Source: Otis tarda (Eukaryota > Chordata > Aves > Otidiformes > Otididae). Taken from it: a stretch of 64,000 nucleotides of DNA. The DNA lies in NCBI GenBank assembly GCA_026413225.1, contig JAPMTP010000107.1, positions 1 to 64,000 of the forward strand, written 5' to 3'. The stretch's first letter is position 1, and every line of letters starts with the position of its first letter. Below the pieces are notes generated by a model. It was not told the DNA's origin, did not search any database, and saw nothing but the letters and a program-made list of their open reading frames with translations. Of the stretch, positions 44,196 through 59,137 are shown piece after piece. The translations under genes and the position numbers were made by a program.

Positions 44196-47100
44196 TACCA
44201 CCAGCTGCACGTGGACGGCCCCTGAAAAAAAACTCCGAAAATTCACGAACGTCGGACGATTGCTCCCACAGCAAAAGTGCCAGCTACTGGAGCTCTTGCT
44301 GCTCCTCAGGTGCCATTGGCAGTGCACCTACAGCAGCAGAAACTTTGGGGCTCCATGACGAACAGGGCTTCGACGTTTACCACCATCTACACGTGGGCGC
44401 CCACTGAAAAAAACCCCAAAAAATCACGAACGTCGGACCATTGCTCCCACACCAAAAGTGCCAGCCACTCAAGCTCTTGCTGCTCCTCAGCGGCCATTGG
44501 CAGTCCACCTACAGCAGCACAGACATTGGGGCTCCGGGCTTTCCCTGACAAACAGGGCTTCGACGTTTACCACCACCTATACGTGGGCGCCCCCTGAAAA
44601 AAACCGCGAAGAATCACGAACGTCGGACCATTGCTCCCACACCAAAATGGCTGGCCACTCAAGCTCTTGCTGCTTCTCAGCGGCCATTGGCAGCGCACCT
44701 ACAGCAGCACAGACATTGGGGCTCCGGGCTTTCCCTGACGAACAGGGCTTCGCCATTTACCACCTAGCTGCACCGGGGCGTCCCCTGAAAATAACCCCGA
44801 AGAAACACGAACGTCGGACAATTCCTGCCACACCAAAAGTGCCAGCCACTCAAGCTCCTTGCTGCTCCTCAGCAGCCATTGGCAGCTCCACGTATCGCAC
44901 CAGAGACATTGAGGCTCCGTCTTTCCCTGACGAACAGGGTTTCGACGTTTACCACCAGCTGCACAACGGCGCCCCCTGAAAAAAAACCCCGAAAAATCAC
45001 GAACGTCGGACCATTGCTCCCACACCAAAAGTGCCAGCCACTCAAGCTCTTGCTGCTCCTCAGCGGCCATTGGCAGTCCACCTACAGCACCAGAGACATT
45101 GGGGCTCAGGGCTTTCCCTGACGAACAGGGCTTCGAAGTTTACCACCAGCTGCACCGGGTCGTCCCCTTAAAAAAACCCTGATAAATCACGAACGTCGGA
45201 CGATTGCTCCCACACCAAATCGGCAAAACACTCAAACTATTTCTGCATCTCAGCCGCCATTGGCAGCGCACCTACAGCACCACAGACACTGGGGCTCCGG
45301 GCTTTCCCTGACGAACAGGGCTTCGCCATTTACCACTAGCTGCACCGGGGCGTCCCCTGAAAATAACCCCGAAGAAACACGAACGTCGGAAAATTGCTGC
45401 CAAACCAAAAGTGCCAGCCACTCAAGCTCCTGCTACTACTCAGCAGACATTGGCACTCCACGTATCGCACCAGAGACATTGAGGCTCCAGTCTTTCCCTG
45501 ACGAACAGGGCTTCGACATTTACCACCAGCTGCACAACGGCGCCCCCTGAAAAAAAACCCCGAAAAATCACGAACGTCGGACCATTGCTCCCACACCAAA
45601 AGTGCCAGCCACTCAAGCTCTTGCTGCTCCTCAGCGGCCATTGGCAGTCCACCTACAGCACCAGAGACATTGGGGCTCCGGGCTTTCCCTGACGAACAGG
45701 GCTTCGACGTTTACCCCAGGCTGCACCTGGGCGCACAGCGAAAAAAAACCCAGAAAAAAGATGAACATCGGACGATTGCTCCCACACCAAAAGGGCCAGC
45801 CACTCAAGCTCTTGCTGCTCCTCAGCGGCCATTTAGAGCGCACCTACAGCAGCACAGACATTGGGGCTCCGGGCTTTCCCTGACGAACAGGGCTTCGACG
45901 TTTACCACCAGCTGCACAACGGCGCCCACTGAAGAAAAACCCCGAAAAATCACGAACATCGAACCATTGCTGCCACACCAAAAGTGCCAGACACTCAAGC
46001 TCTTGCTGCTCCTCAGCGGCCATTGGCAGCGCACCTACAGCACCACAGACATTGGGCCTCCGGGCTTTCCCTGACGAACAGGGCTTCGATGTTTACCACC
46101 ATCTGCACGTGGGCGCTCCCTGAAAAAAAACCCCAAAATATCACTAACATCGGACCATTGCTTCAACTCCAAAAGTGCCAGCCACTAAAGCTCTTGCTGC
46201 TCCTCAGCGGCCATTGGCAGCGCACCTACAGCACCACAGACATTGGGGCTCCGGGCTTTCCCTGACGAACAGGGCTTCGACGTTTACCACCAGCTGCACC
46301 AGGGTGCTCCCTGAAAAAAACCCCAAAAAATCACGAACGTCGGACCATTGCTCCCACACCAAAAGTGCCAGCCACTCAAGCTCTTGCTGCTCCTCAGCGG
46401 CCATTGGCAGTGCACCTACAGCACCAGAGACATTGGGGCTCCGGGCTTTCCCTGACGAACAGGGCTTTGACCTTTACCACCAGCTGCACGTGGGCGCCAA
46501 CTGAAAAAAACCCCGAAAAATCACGACCTTCGGACGATTGCTGCCACACCAAAAGTGTCAGCCACTCAAGCTCTTGCTGCTCCTCAGCGGCCATTGGCAG
46601 CGCACCTACAGCAGCACAGACATTGGGCCTCCGGGCTTTCCCTGACGAACAGGGCTTCGATGTTTACCACCATCTGCACGTGGGCGCTCCCTGAAAAAAA
46701 ACCCCAAAATATCACTTACGTCGGACCATTGCTTCAACTCCAAATGTGCCAGCCACTAAAGCTCTTGCTGCTCCTCAGCGGCCATTGGTAGCATACGTAC
46801 AGCAGCACAGACATTGCGGATCCGGGCTTTCCCTGACGAACATGGCTTCGATGTTTACCACCATCTGAACATGGGAGCTCCCTGAAAAAAAAACCCAAAA
46901 TATCACTAACGTCGGACGATTGCTCCAACTCCAAAAGCGCCAGCCACTCAAGCTCTTGCTGCTCCTCAGCGGCCATTGGCAACGCACCTACAGCACCACC
47001 GACATTGGGCCTCCGGGCTTTCCCTGACGAACAGGGCTTCGATGTTTACCACAGGCTGCACCAGCGTGCTCCCTGAAAAAAACCCCGAAAAATCACGAAC

Positions 47101-50100
47101 ATCTGACCATTGCTCCCACACCAAAAGTGCCAGCCACTCGAGCTCTTGCTGCTCCTCAGCGGCCATTGGCAGTCCACGTACCGCACCAGAGAAATTCGGG
47201 CTCCGGGCTTTCCCTGACGAACAGGGCTTTGACGTTTACCACCAGCTGCACGTGGGCGCCAACTGAAAAAAACCCCGAAAAATCACGAACGTCGGACGAT
47301 TGCGGCCACACCAAAAGTGCCAGCCACTCAAGCTCTTGCTGCTCCTCAGCGGCTATTGGCAGCGCACCTACAGCACCACAGACATTGGGCCTCCGGGCTT
47401 TCCCTGACGAACAGGGCTTCGACGTTTACCACCAGCTACACGTGGGCGCTCACTGAAAAAAAACCCCGAAAAATCACGAACGTCGGATGATTGCTCCCAC
47501 ACCAAAAGTGCCAGCCACTCAAGCTCTTGCTGCTCCTCAGCGGCCATTGGTAGCTCACGTACAGCAGCACAGACATTGAGGCTCCGGGCTTTCCCTGACG
47601 AACAGGGCTTCGACGTTTACCACCAGCTGCACGTGGGCGCCCCCTGAAAAAAGCCCCGAAAAATCACGAACGTCGGACGATTGCTGCACACAAAAAGTGC
47701 CAGACACTCAAGCTCTTGCTGCACCTCAGCGGCCATTGGCAGCGCACCTGCAGCACCACAGACATTGGGCCTCCGGGCTTTCCCTGACGAACAGGGCATC
47801 GAAGTTTACCACCAGCTGCACGTCGGCGCCCCCTGAAAAAAAACCCCGAAAAATCACGAACGTCGGACCATTGCGCCCACACCAAAAGTGCCAGCCACTC
47901 AAGCTCTTGCTGGTCCACAGCGGCCATTGGCAGTGCACCTACAGCAGCACAGACATTGGGGCTCCGGGCTTTCCCTGACGAACAGGGCTTCGACGTTTAC
48001 CAACAGCTGCATGTGGGCGCACCGTGAAAACAAATCCCGAAATATCATGAACGTCGGACGATTGCTCCCACACCAAAAGTGCCAGCCACTCAAGCTCTTG
48101 CTGCTCCTCAGCGGCCATTGGCAGTCCACCTACCGCACCAGAGAAATTGGGGCTCTCGGCTTTCCCTGATGAACAGGGCTTCGACGTTTACCACCAGCTG
48201 CACGTGGTAGCCCCCTTAAAAAATACCCCAAAATATCACTAACGTCGGACCATTGCTCCCACACCAAAAGTGCCAGCCACTCAAGCTCTTGCTGCTCCTC
48301 AGCGGCCATTGGCAGCGCACCTACAGCAGCACAGACATTGGGGCTCCGGGATTTCCCTGACGAACAGGGCTTCGACGTTTACCACCAGCTGCACCTGGGC
48401 GCCCCCTGAAAAAAACCCACAAAAAATTACAAACGTCGGACCATTACTCCCACACCAAAAGTGCCAGCCACTCAAGCTCTTGCTGCTCCTCAGCGGCCAT
48501 TGGCAGCGCACCTACAGCACCACAGACATTGGGGCTCCGGGCTTTCCCTGACGAACAGGGCTTCGACGTTTACCACCAGCTGCACGTGGGCGCTCCCTGA
48601 AAATAAACCCCGAAAAATCACGAACGTCGGATGATTGCTGCCACACCAAAAGTGCCAGCCACTCAAGCTCTTGCTGCTCCTCAGCGGCCATTGGTAGCAC
48701 ACGTACAGCAGCACAGACATTGAGGCTCCGGGCTTTCCCTGACGAACAGGGCTTCGACGTTTACCACCAGCTGCACGTGGGCGCCCCCTGAAAAAAGCCC
48801 CGAAAAATCACGAACGTCGGACGATTGCTGCACACAAAAAGTGCCAGACACTCAAGCTCTTGCTGCTCCTCAGCGGCCATTGGCAGCGCACCTGCAGCAC
48901 CACAGACATTGGGGCTCAGGGCTTTCCCTGACGAACAGGGCTTCGAAGTTTACCACCAGCTGCACGTCGGCGCCCCTGAAAAAAAACCCCGAAAAATCAC
49001 GAACGTCGGACCATTGCGCCCACACCAAAAGTGCCAGCCACTCAAGCTCTTGCTGCTCCTCAGCGGCCATAGGCAGCGCACCTACAGCACCACAGACACT
49101 GGGGCTCCGGGCTTTCCCTGACGAACAGGGCTTCGACGTTTACCACCAGCTACACCTGGGCCCCCATTGAAAAAAAGCCCGAAAAATCACGAACGTCGGA
49201 CCATTGCTCCCACACCAAAAGTGCCAGCCACTCAAGCTCTTGCTGGTCCACAGCGGCCATTGGCAGTGCACCTAGAGCAGCATAGACATTGGGGCTCCGG
49301 GCTTTCCCTGACGAACAGGGCTTCGACGTTTACCAACAGCTGCATGTGGGCGCACCGTGAAAACAAATCCCGAAATATCACGAACGTCGGACGATTGCTC
49401 CCACACCAAAAGTGCCAGCCACTCAAGCTCTTGCTGCTCCTCAGCGGCCACTGGCAGTGCACCTGCAGCAGCAGAGACATTATGGCTCCGGGCTTTCTCT
49501 GACGAACAGGGCTTCGACGTATACCACCACCTGCACATGGGCGCTCACTGATAAAATACCCCGAAAAATCACGAACGTCGGAAGATTGCTCCCACACCAA
49601 AAGGGCCAGCCACTCAAGCTCTTGCTGCTCCTCAGCGGCCATTGGCAGCGCACCTACAGCACCACAGACATTGGGGCTCCGGGCTTTCCCTGACGAACAG
49701 GGCTTCGACGTTTACCACCAGCTGCACGTGGGCGCCCCCTGAAAAAAAACCCCGAAAAATCACGAACGTCGGAAGATTGCTCCCACACCAAAAGGGCCAG
49801 CCACTCAAGCTCTTGCTGCTCCTCAGCGGCCATTGGCAGCGCACCTACAGCACCACAGACATTGGGGCTCCGGGCTTTCCCTGACGAACAGGGCTTCGAC
49901 GTTTACCACCAGCTGCACGTGGGCGCCCCCTGAAAAAAACCCCGAAAAATCACGAACGTCGGACCATTGCTCCCACACCAAAAGTGCCAGCCACTCAAGC
50001 TCTTGCTGCTCCTCAGCGGCCATTGGCAGCGCACCTACAGCACCACAGACATTGGGGCTCTGGGCTTTCCCTGACGAACAGGGCTTCGACGTTTACCACC

Positions 50101-50284
50101 ATCTACACGTGGGCGCTCCCTGAAAAAAAACTCCGAAAAATCACGAACTTCGGACGATTGCTCCCACACCAAAAGTGCCAGCCACTCAAGCTCTTGCTGC
50201 TCCTCAGCGGCCATTGGCAGCGCACCTGAGCACCACAGACATTGGGCCTCCGGGCTTTCCCTGACGAACAGGGCTTCGACGTTT
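44196..50284 (+). repeat. 6.09-kb higher-order segment, copy 2
   Basis: Direct duplicate of 38107-44195 with occasional substitutions and one-base changes in A-runs. A few units differ more, for example 44880-44930, where bases were gained relative to 38790-38840. Confidence 0.9.
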
Positions 50285-51240
50285 ACCAACAGCTGCACGT
50301 GGGCGCCCCCTGAAAAAAAACCCCGAAAAATCACGAACGTCGGACCATTGCTCCAACTCCAAAAGTGCCAGCCACTCAAGCTCTTGCTGCTCCTCAGCGG
50401 CCATTGGCAGCGCACCTACAGCACCACAGACACTGGGGCTCCGGGCTTTCCCTGACGAACAGGGCTTCGATGTTTACCACCAGCTGCACCTGGGCGCTCC
50501 CTGAAAAAAAACCCCAAAATATTACTAACGTCAGACCATTGCTCCCACCCCAAAAGTGCCAGCCACTCAAGCTCTTGCTGCTCCTCAGCGGCCATAGGTA
50601 GCACACGTACAGCCTCACAGACAGTGAGGCTCCGGGCTTTCCCTGTCGAACAGGGCTTCGACGTTTACCACCAGCTGCACGTGGGCGCCCCCTGAAAAAA
50701 ACCCCGAAAAATCACGAACGTCGAACGATTGCTGCACACAAAAAGTGCGAGACACTCAAGCTCTTGCTGCTCCTCAGCGGCAATTGGCAGCGCACCTGCA
50801 GCACCACAGACATTGGGCCTCCGGGCTTTCCCTGACGAACAGGGCTTCGAAGTTTACCACCAGCTGCACGTCGGCGCCCCCTGAAAAAAAAACCCGAAAA
50901 ATCACAAACGTCAGACCATTGCGCCCACACCAAAAGTGCCAGCCACTCAAGCTCTTGCTGCTCCTCAGCGGCCATTGGCAGCGCACCTACAGCAGCACAG
51001 ACACTGGGGCTCCGGGCTTTCCCTGACGAACAGGGCTTCGATGTTTACCACCAGGTGCACCTGGGCGCTCCCTGAAAAAAAACCCCAAAATATTACTAAC
51101 GTCGGACCATTGGTCCCACACCAAAAGTGCCAGCCACTCAAGCTCTTGCTGCTCCTCAGCGGCCATTGGCAGCGCACCTACAGCAGCACAGACATTGGGG
51201 CTCCGGGCTTTCCCTGACGAACAGGGATTCCACGTTTACC
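49985..51240 (+). repeat. 1.26-kb segment repeated 4575 bp downstream, copy 1
   Basis: Six to seven monomers including the short CGCACCTGAGCACC unit, the CCTCACAGACAGTGAGG unit (50612) and the GTCGAACGATTGCTGCACAC unit. All recur 4575 bp later. Confidence 0.8.
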
Positions 51241-54200
51241 ACCAGCTGCACGTGCGCGCCCCCTGAAAAAAAACCCCGAAAAATCACGAACGTCGGACCA
51301 TTGCTCCCACACCAAATGTGCCAGCCACTCAAGCTCTTGCTGCTCCTCAGCGGCCATTGGCAGCGCACCTACAGCACCACAGACATTGGGGCTCCGGGCT
51401 TTCCCTGACGAACAGGGCTTCGATGTTTACCACCATCTGCACCAGGGCGCTCCCTGGAAAAAAACGCCAAAATATCACTAACGTCGGACCATTGCTCCCA
51501 CTCCAAAAGTGCCAGCCACTCAAGCTATTGCTGCTCCTCAGCGGCCATTGGCAGCGCACCTACAGCAGCAGAGACATTGGGGCTCCGGGCTTTCCCTGAC
51601 AAACAGGGCTTTGACGTTTACCACCAGCTGCATGTGGGCGCCCACTGAAAAAAACCCCGAAAAATCACGAACGTCGGACGATTGCTGCCACACCAAAAGT
51701 GCCAGCCACTCAAGCTCTTGCTACTCCTCAGAGGCCTTTGGCAGCGCACCTACAGCACCACAGACATTGGGGCTCCGGGCTTTCCCTGACGAACAGGCCT
51801 TCGACGTATACCACCATCTGCACCTGGGCGCTCCCTGAAAAAAAACCCCAAAATATCACGAACGTCGGACCATTGCTCCCATACCAAAAGTGCCAGCCAC
51901 TCAAGCTCTTGCTGCTCCTCAGCGGCCATTGGTAGCTCACGTACAGCAGCACAGACATTGAGGCTCCGGGCTTTCCCTGACTAACAGGGCTTCCACGTTT
52001 ACCACCAGCTGCACGTGGGCGCCCCCTGAAAAAAGCCCCGAAAAATCACGAACGTCGGACGATTGCTGCACACAAAAAGTGCCAGACACTCAAGCTCTTG
52101 CTGCACCTCAGCGGCCATTGGCAGCGCACCTGCAGCACCACAGACATTGGGCCTCCGGGCTTTCCCTGACGAACAGGGCATCGAAGTTTACCACCAGCTG
52201 CACGTCGGCGCCCCCTGAAAAAAAACCCCGAAAAATCACGAACGTCGGACCATTGCGCCCACACCAAAAGTGCCAGCCACTCAAGCTCTTGCTGCTCCTC
52301 AGCGGCCATTGGCAGTCCACCTACCGCACCAGAGAAATTGGGGCTCTGGGCTTTCCCTGACGAACAGGGCTTCGACGTTTACCACCAGCTGCACGTGGTA
52401 GCCCCCTTAAAAAATACCCCAAAATATCACTAACGTCTGACCATTGCTCCCACACCAAAAGTGCCAGCCACTCAAGCTCTTGCTGCTCCTCAGCGGCCAT
52501 TGGCAGCGCACCTACAGCACCACAGACATTGGGGCTCCAGGATTTCCCTGACGAACAGGGCTTCGACGTTTACCACCAACTGCACCTGGGCGCCCCCTGA
52601 AAAAAAACCACAAAAAATCACGAACGTCGGACCATTACTCCCACACCAAAAGTGCCAGCCACTCAAGCTCTTGCTGCTCCTCAGCGGCCATTGGCAGCGC
52701 ACCTACAGCACCACAGACATTGGGGCTCCGGGCTTTCCCTGACGAACAGGGCTTCGACGTTTACCACCATCTACACGTGGGCGCCCCCTGAAAAAAAACC
52801 CTGAAAAATCACGAACGTCGGATGATTGCTGCCACACCAAAAGTGCCAGCCACTCAAGCTCTTGCTGCTCCTCAGCGGCCATTGGTAGCACACATACAGC
52901 AGCACAGACATTGAGGCTCCGGGCTTTCCCTGACGAACAGGGCTTCGACGTTTACCACCAGCTGCACGTGGGCGCCCCCTGAAAAAAGCCCCGAAAAATC
53001 ATGAACGTCGGACGATTGCTGCACACAAAAAGTGCCAGACACTCAAGCTCTTGCTGCTCATCAGCGGCCATTGGCAGCGCACCTGCAGCACCACAGACAT
53101 TGGGGCTCAGGGCTTTCCCTGACGAACAGGGCTTCGAAGTTTACCACCAGCTGCACGTCGGCGCCCCCTGAAAAAAAACCCCTAAAAATCACGAACGTCG
53201 GACCATTGCGCCCACACCAAAAGTGCCAGCCACTCAAGCTCTTGCTGCTCCTCAGCGGCCATTGGCAGCGCACCTACAGCACCACAGACACTGGGGCTCC
53301 GGGCTTTCCCTGACGAACAGGGCTTCGACGTTTACCACCAGCTACACCTGGGCCCCCACTGAAAAAAAGCCCGAAAAATCACGAACGTCGGACCATTGCT
53401 CCCACCCCAAAAGTGCCAGCCACTCAAGCTCTTGCTGCTCCTCAGCGGCCATTGGCAGCGCACCTACAGCACCACAGACATTGGGGCTCCGGGCTTTCCC
53501 CGACGAACAGGGCTTCGACGTTTACCAACAGCTGCATGTGGGCGCACCGTGAAAACAAATCCCGAAATATCACGAACGTCGGACGATTGCTCCCACACCA
53601 AAAGTGCCAGCCACTCAAGCTCTTGCAGCTCCTCAGCGGCCACTGGCAGTGCACCTGCAGCAGCAGAGACATTATGGCTCCGGGCTTTCTCTGACGAACA
53701 GGGCTTCGACGTATACCACCACCTGCACATGGGCGCTCACTGATAAAATACCCCGAAAACTCACGAACGTCGGAAGATTGCTCCCACACCAAAAGGGCCA
53801 GCCACTCAAGCTCTTGCTGCTCCTCAGCGGCCATTGGCAGCGCACCTACAGCACCACAGACATTGGGGCTCCGGGCTTTCCCTGACGAACAGGGCTTCGA
53901 CGTTTACCACCAGCTGCACGTGGGCGCCCCCTGAAAAAAAACCCCGAAAAATCACGAACGTCGGACCATTGCTCCCACACCAAAAGTGCCAGCCACTCAA
54001 GCTCTTGCTGCTCCTCAGCGGCCATTGGCAGCGCACCTACAGCACCACAGACATTGGGCCTCCGGGCTTTCCCAGACGAACAGGGCTTCGATGTTTACCA
54101 ACATCTGCACCTGGGCGCTCCCTGAAAAAAAACCCCAAAATATCACTAACGTCGGACGATTGCTCCCACACCAAAAGTGCCAGCCACTCAAGCTCTTGCT

Positions 54201-54559
54201 GCTCCTCAGCGGCCATTGGCAGCGCACCTACAGCAGCACAGACATTGGGGATCCGGGCTTTCCCTGACGAACAGGGCTTTGACGTTTACCACCAGCTGCA
54301 CTGGGGCGCCCTCTGAAAAAAAACCCCGAAAAATCACGAACGTCGGACCATTGCTCCCACACCAAAAGTGCCAGCCACTCATGCTCTTGCTGCTCCTCAG
54401 AGGCCTTTGGCAGCCCACGTACAGCACCACAGACATTGGGACTCCGGGCTTTCCCAGACGAACAGGCCTTCGACGTATACCACCATCTGCACCTGGACGC
54501 TCCCTGAAAAAAAACCCCAAAATATCACGAACGTCGGACCATTGCTCCCATACCAAAAG

Positions 54560-55815
54560 TGCCAGCCACTCAAGCTCTTGCTGCTCCTCAGCGGCCATTG
54601 GCAGCGCACCTACAGCACCACAGACATTGGGGCTCTGGGCTTTCCCTGACGAACAGGGCTTCGACGTTTACCACCATCTACACGTGGGCGCTCCCTGAAA
54701 AAAAACCCCGAAAAATCACGAACGTCGGACGATTGCTCCCACACCAAAAGTGCCAGCCACTCAAGCTCTTGCTGCTCCTCAGCGGCCATTGGCAGCGCAC
54801 CTGAGCACCACAGACATTGGGCCTCCGGGCTTTCCCTGACGAACAGGGCTTCGACGTTTACCACCAGCTGCACGTGGGCGCCCCCTGAAAAAAAACCCCG
54901 AAAAATCACGAACGTCGGACCATTGTTCCAACTCCAAAAGTGCCAGCCACTCAAGCTCTTGCTTCTCCTCAGCGGCCATTGGCAGCGCACCTACAGCACC
55001 ACAGACACTGGGGCTCCGGGCTTTCCCTGACGAACAGGGCTTCGATGTTTACCACCAGCTGCACCTGGGCGCTCCCTGAAAAAAAAACCCAAAATATTAC
55101 TAACGTCAGACCATTGATCCCACCCCAAAAGTGCCAGCCACTCAAGCTCTTGCTGCTCCTCAGCGGCCATTGGTAGCACACGTACAGCCTCACAGACAGT
55201 GAGGCTCCGGGCTTTCCCTGTCGAACAGGGCTTCGACGTTTACCACCAGCTGCACGTGGGCGCCCCCTGAAAAAAACCCCGAAAAATTACGAACGTCGAA
55301 CGATTGCTGCACACAAAAAGTGCGAGACACTCAAGCTCTTGCTGCTCCTCAGCGGCAATTGGCAGCGCACCTGCAGCACCACAGACATTGGGCCTCCGGG
55401 CTTTCCCTGACGAACAGGGCTTCGAAGTTTACCACCAGCTGCACGTCGGCGCCCCCTGAAAAAAAACCCCGAAAAATCACGAACGTCGGACCATTGCGCC
55501 CACACCAAAAGTGCCAGCCACTCAAGCTCTTGCTGCTCCTCAGCGGCCATTGGCAGCGCACCTACAGCAGCACAGACACTGGGGCTCCGGGCTTTCCCTG
55601 ACGAACAGGGCTTCGATGTTTACCACCAGGTGCACCTGGGCGCTCCCTGAAAAAAAACCCCAAAATATTACTAACGTCGGACCATTGGTACCACACCAAA
55701 AGTGCCAGCCACTCAAGCTCTTGCTGCTCCTCAGCGGCCATTGGCAGCGCACCTACAGCAGCACAGACATTGGGGCTCCGGGCTTTCCCTGACGAACAGG
55801 GATTCCACGTTTACC
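54560..55815 (+). repeat. 1.26-kb segment repeated at 4575 bp, copy 2
   Basis: Second copy of 49985-51240. It diverges at about 55815, where CCACAAGCTGCTTGTAGG replaces CCACCAGCTGCACGTGCG. Confidence 0.8.
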
Positions 55816-56469
55816 ACAAGCTGCTTGTAGGCGCCCCCTGAAAAAAAACCCCGAAAAATCTCGAACGTCGGACCATTGCTCCCACACCAAAAGTGCCAGC
55901 CACTCAAGCTCTTGCTGCTCCTCAGCGGCCATTGGCAGCGCACCTGCAGCACCACAGACACTGGGGCTCCGGGCTTTCCCTGACGAACAGGGCTTCAAAG
56001 TTTACCACCAGCTACACCTGGGCCCCCACTGAAAAAAAGCCCGAAATATCACGAACGTCGGACGATTGCTCCCACACCAAAAGTGCCAGCCACTCAAGCT
56101 CTTGCTGCTCCTCAGCGGCCATTGGCAGTCCACCTACCGCACCAGAGAAATTGGGGCTCTCGGCTTTCCCTGATGAACAGGGCTTCGACGTTTACCACCA
56201 GCTGCACGTGGTAGCCCCCTTAAAAAATACCCCGAAAAATCACGAACGTCGGACGATTGCTCCCACACCAAAAGTGCCAGCCACTCAAGCTATTGCTGCT
56301 CCTCAGCGGCCATTGGCAGCGCACCTACAGCACCACAGACATTGGGGCTCCGGGCTTTCTCTGACGAACAGGGCTTCGACGTATACCACCACCTGCACAT
56401 GGGCGCTCACTGATAAAATACACCGAAAAATCACGAACGTCGGAAGATTGCTCCCACACCAAAAGTGCC

Positions 56470-58985
56470 AGCCACTCAAGCTCTTGCTGCTCCTCAGCGG
56501 CCATTGGCAGCGCACCTACAGCAGCACAGATATTGGGGCTCCGGGCTTTCCCTGACGAACAGGGCTTCGACGTTTACCACCAGCTGCACGTGCGCGCCCC
56601 CTGAAAAAAAACCCCGAAAAATCACGAACGTCGGACCATTGCTCCCACACCAAAAGTGCCAGCCACTCAAGCTCTTGCTGCTCCTCAGCGGCCATTGGCA
56701 GCGCACCTACAGCACCACAGACATTGGGGCTCCGGGCTTTCCCTGACGAACAGGGCTTCGATGTTTAGCACCATCTGCACCAGGGCGCTCCCTGGAAAAA
56801 AACGCCAAAATATCACTAACGTCGGACCATTGCTCCCACTCCAAAAGTGCCAGCCACTCAAGCTATTGCTGCTCCTCAGCGGCCATTGGCAGCGCACCTA
56901 CAGCAGCACAGACATTGGGGCTCTGGGCTTTCCCTGACAAACAGGGCTTTGACGTTTACCACCAGCTGCATGTGGGCGCCCACTGAAAAAAACCCCGAAA
57001 AATCACGAACGTCGGACGATTGCTGCCACACCAAAAGTGCCAGCCACTCAAGCTCTTGCTGCTCCTCAGCGGCCATTGGCAGCGCACCTACAGCAGCACA
57101 GACATTGGGGCTCCGGGCTTTCCCTGACGAACAGGGCTTCGACGTTTACCACCAGCTGCACGTGCTCGCCCCCTGAAAAAAAACCCTGAAAAATCACGAA
57201 CGTCGGACCATTGCTCCCACACCAAAAGTGCCAGCCACTCAAGCTCTTGCTGCTCCTCAGCGGCCATTGGCAGCGCACCTACAGCACCACAGACATTGGG
57301 GCTCCGGGCTTTCCCTGACGAACAGGGCTTCGATGTTTACCACCATCTGCAACAGGGCGCTCCCTGGAAAAAAACGCCAAAATATCACTAACGTCGGACC
57401 ATTGCTCCCACTCCAAAAGTGCCAGCCACTCAAGCTCTTGCTGCTCCTCAGCGGCCATTGGCAGCGCACCTACAGCAGCACAGACATTGGGGCTCCGGGC
57501 TTTCCCTGACAAACAGGGCTTTGACGTTTACCACCAGCTGCATGTGGGCGCCCACTGAAAAAAACCCCGAAAAATCACGAACGTCGGACGATTGCTGCCA
57601 CACCAAAAGTGCCAGCCACTCAAGCTCTTGCTGCTCCTCAGAGGCCTTTGGCAGCGCACCTACAGCACCACAGACATTGGGGCTCCGGGCTTTCCCTGAC
57701 GAACAGGCCTTCGACGTATACCACCATCTCCACCTGGGCGCTCCCTGAAAAAAAACCCCAAAATATCACGAACGTCGGACCATTGCTCCCATACCAAAAG
57801 TGCCAGCCACTCAAGCTCTTGCTGCTCCTCAGCGGCCATTGGCAGCGCACCTACAGCACCACAGACATTGGGGCTCTGGGCTTTCCCTGACGAACAGGGC
57901 TTCGACGTTTACCACCCTCTACACGTGGGCGCTCCCTGAAAAAAATCTCCGAAAAATCACGAACGTCGGACGATTGCTCCCACACCAAAAGTGCCAGCCA
58001 CTCAAGCTCTTGCTGCTCCTCAGCGGCCATTGGCAGCGCACCTGAGCACCACAGACATTGGGCCTCCGGGCTTTCCCTGACGAACAGGGCTTCGACGTTT
58101 ACCACCAGCTGCACGTGGGCGCCCCTGAAAAAAAACCCCGAAAAATCACGAACGTCGGACCATTGCTCCAACTCCAAAAGTGCCAGCCACTCAAGCTCTT
58201 GCTGCTCCTCAGCGGCCATTGGCAGCGCACCTACAGCACCACAGACACTGGGGCTCCGGGCTTTCCCTGACGAACAGGGCTTCGATGTTTACCACCAGCT
58301 GCACCTGGGCGCTCCCTGAAAAAAAAACCCAAAATATTACTAACGTCAGACCATTGCTCCCACCCCAAAAGTGCCAGCCACTCAAGCTCTTGCTGCTCCT
58401 CAGCGGCCATTGGTAGCACACGTACACCCTCACAGACATTGAGGCTCCGGGCTTTCCCTGTCGAACAGGGCTTCGACGTTTACCACCAGCTGCACATGGG
58501 CGCCCCCTGAAAAAAACCCCAAAAAATCACGAACGTCGGACGATTGCTTCCACACCAAAAGTGCCAGACACTCAAGCTCTTGCTGCTCCTCAGCGGCAAT
58601 TGGCAGCGCACCTGCAGCACCACAGACATTGGGCCTCCGGGCTTTCTCTGATGAACAGGGCTTCGACGTTTACCACCAGCTGCACGTGGGTGCCCCCTGA
58701 AAAAAAACCCCGAAAAATCACGAACATCTGACCATTGCTCCCACACCAAAAGTGCCAGCCACTCAAGCTCTTGCTGGTCCTCAGCGGCCATTGGCAGCGC
58801 ACCTACAGCACCACAGACACTGGGGCTCCGGGCTTTCCCTGACGAACAGGGCTTCCACGTTTACCGCAAGCTGCTTGTAGGCGCCCCCTGAAAAAAAACC
58901 CCGAAAAATCACGAACGTCGGACCATTGCTCCCACATCAAAAGTGCCAGCCACTCAAGATCTTGCTGCTCCTCAGCGGCCATTGG
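56470..58985 (+). repeat. 2.67-kb higher-order segment, copy 1
   Basis: Thirteen to fourteen monomers whose variants (CCTGGAAAAAAACGCC, GAGGCCTTTGGCAG, CGCACCTGAGCACC, CCGCAAGCTGCTTGTAGG) recur 2668-2669 bp later. Confidence 0.88.
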
Positions 58986-59137
58986 TAGCACACGTACACC
59001 CTCACAGACATTGAGGCTCCGGGCTTTCCCTGTCGAACAGGGCTTCGACGTTTACCACCAGCTGCACATGGGCGCCCCCTGAAGAAAACCCCAAAAAATC
59101 ACGAACGTCGGACGATTGCTGCCACACCAAAAGTGCC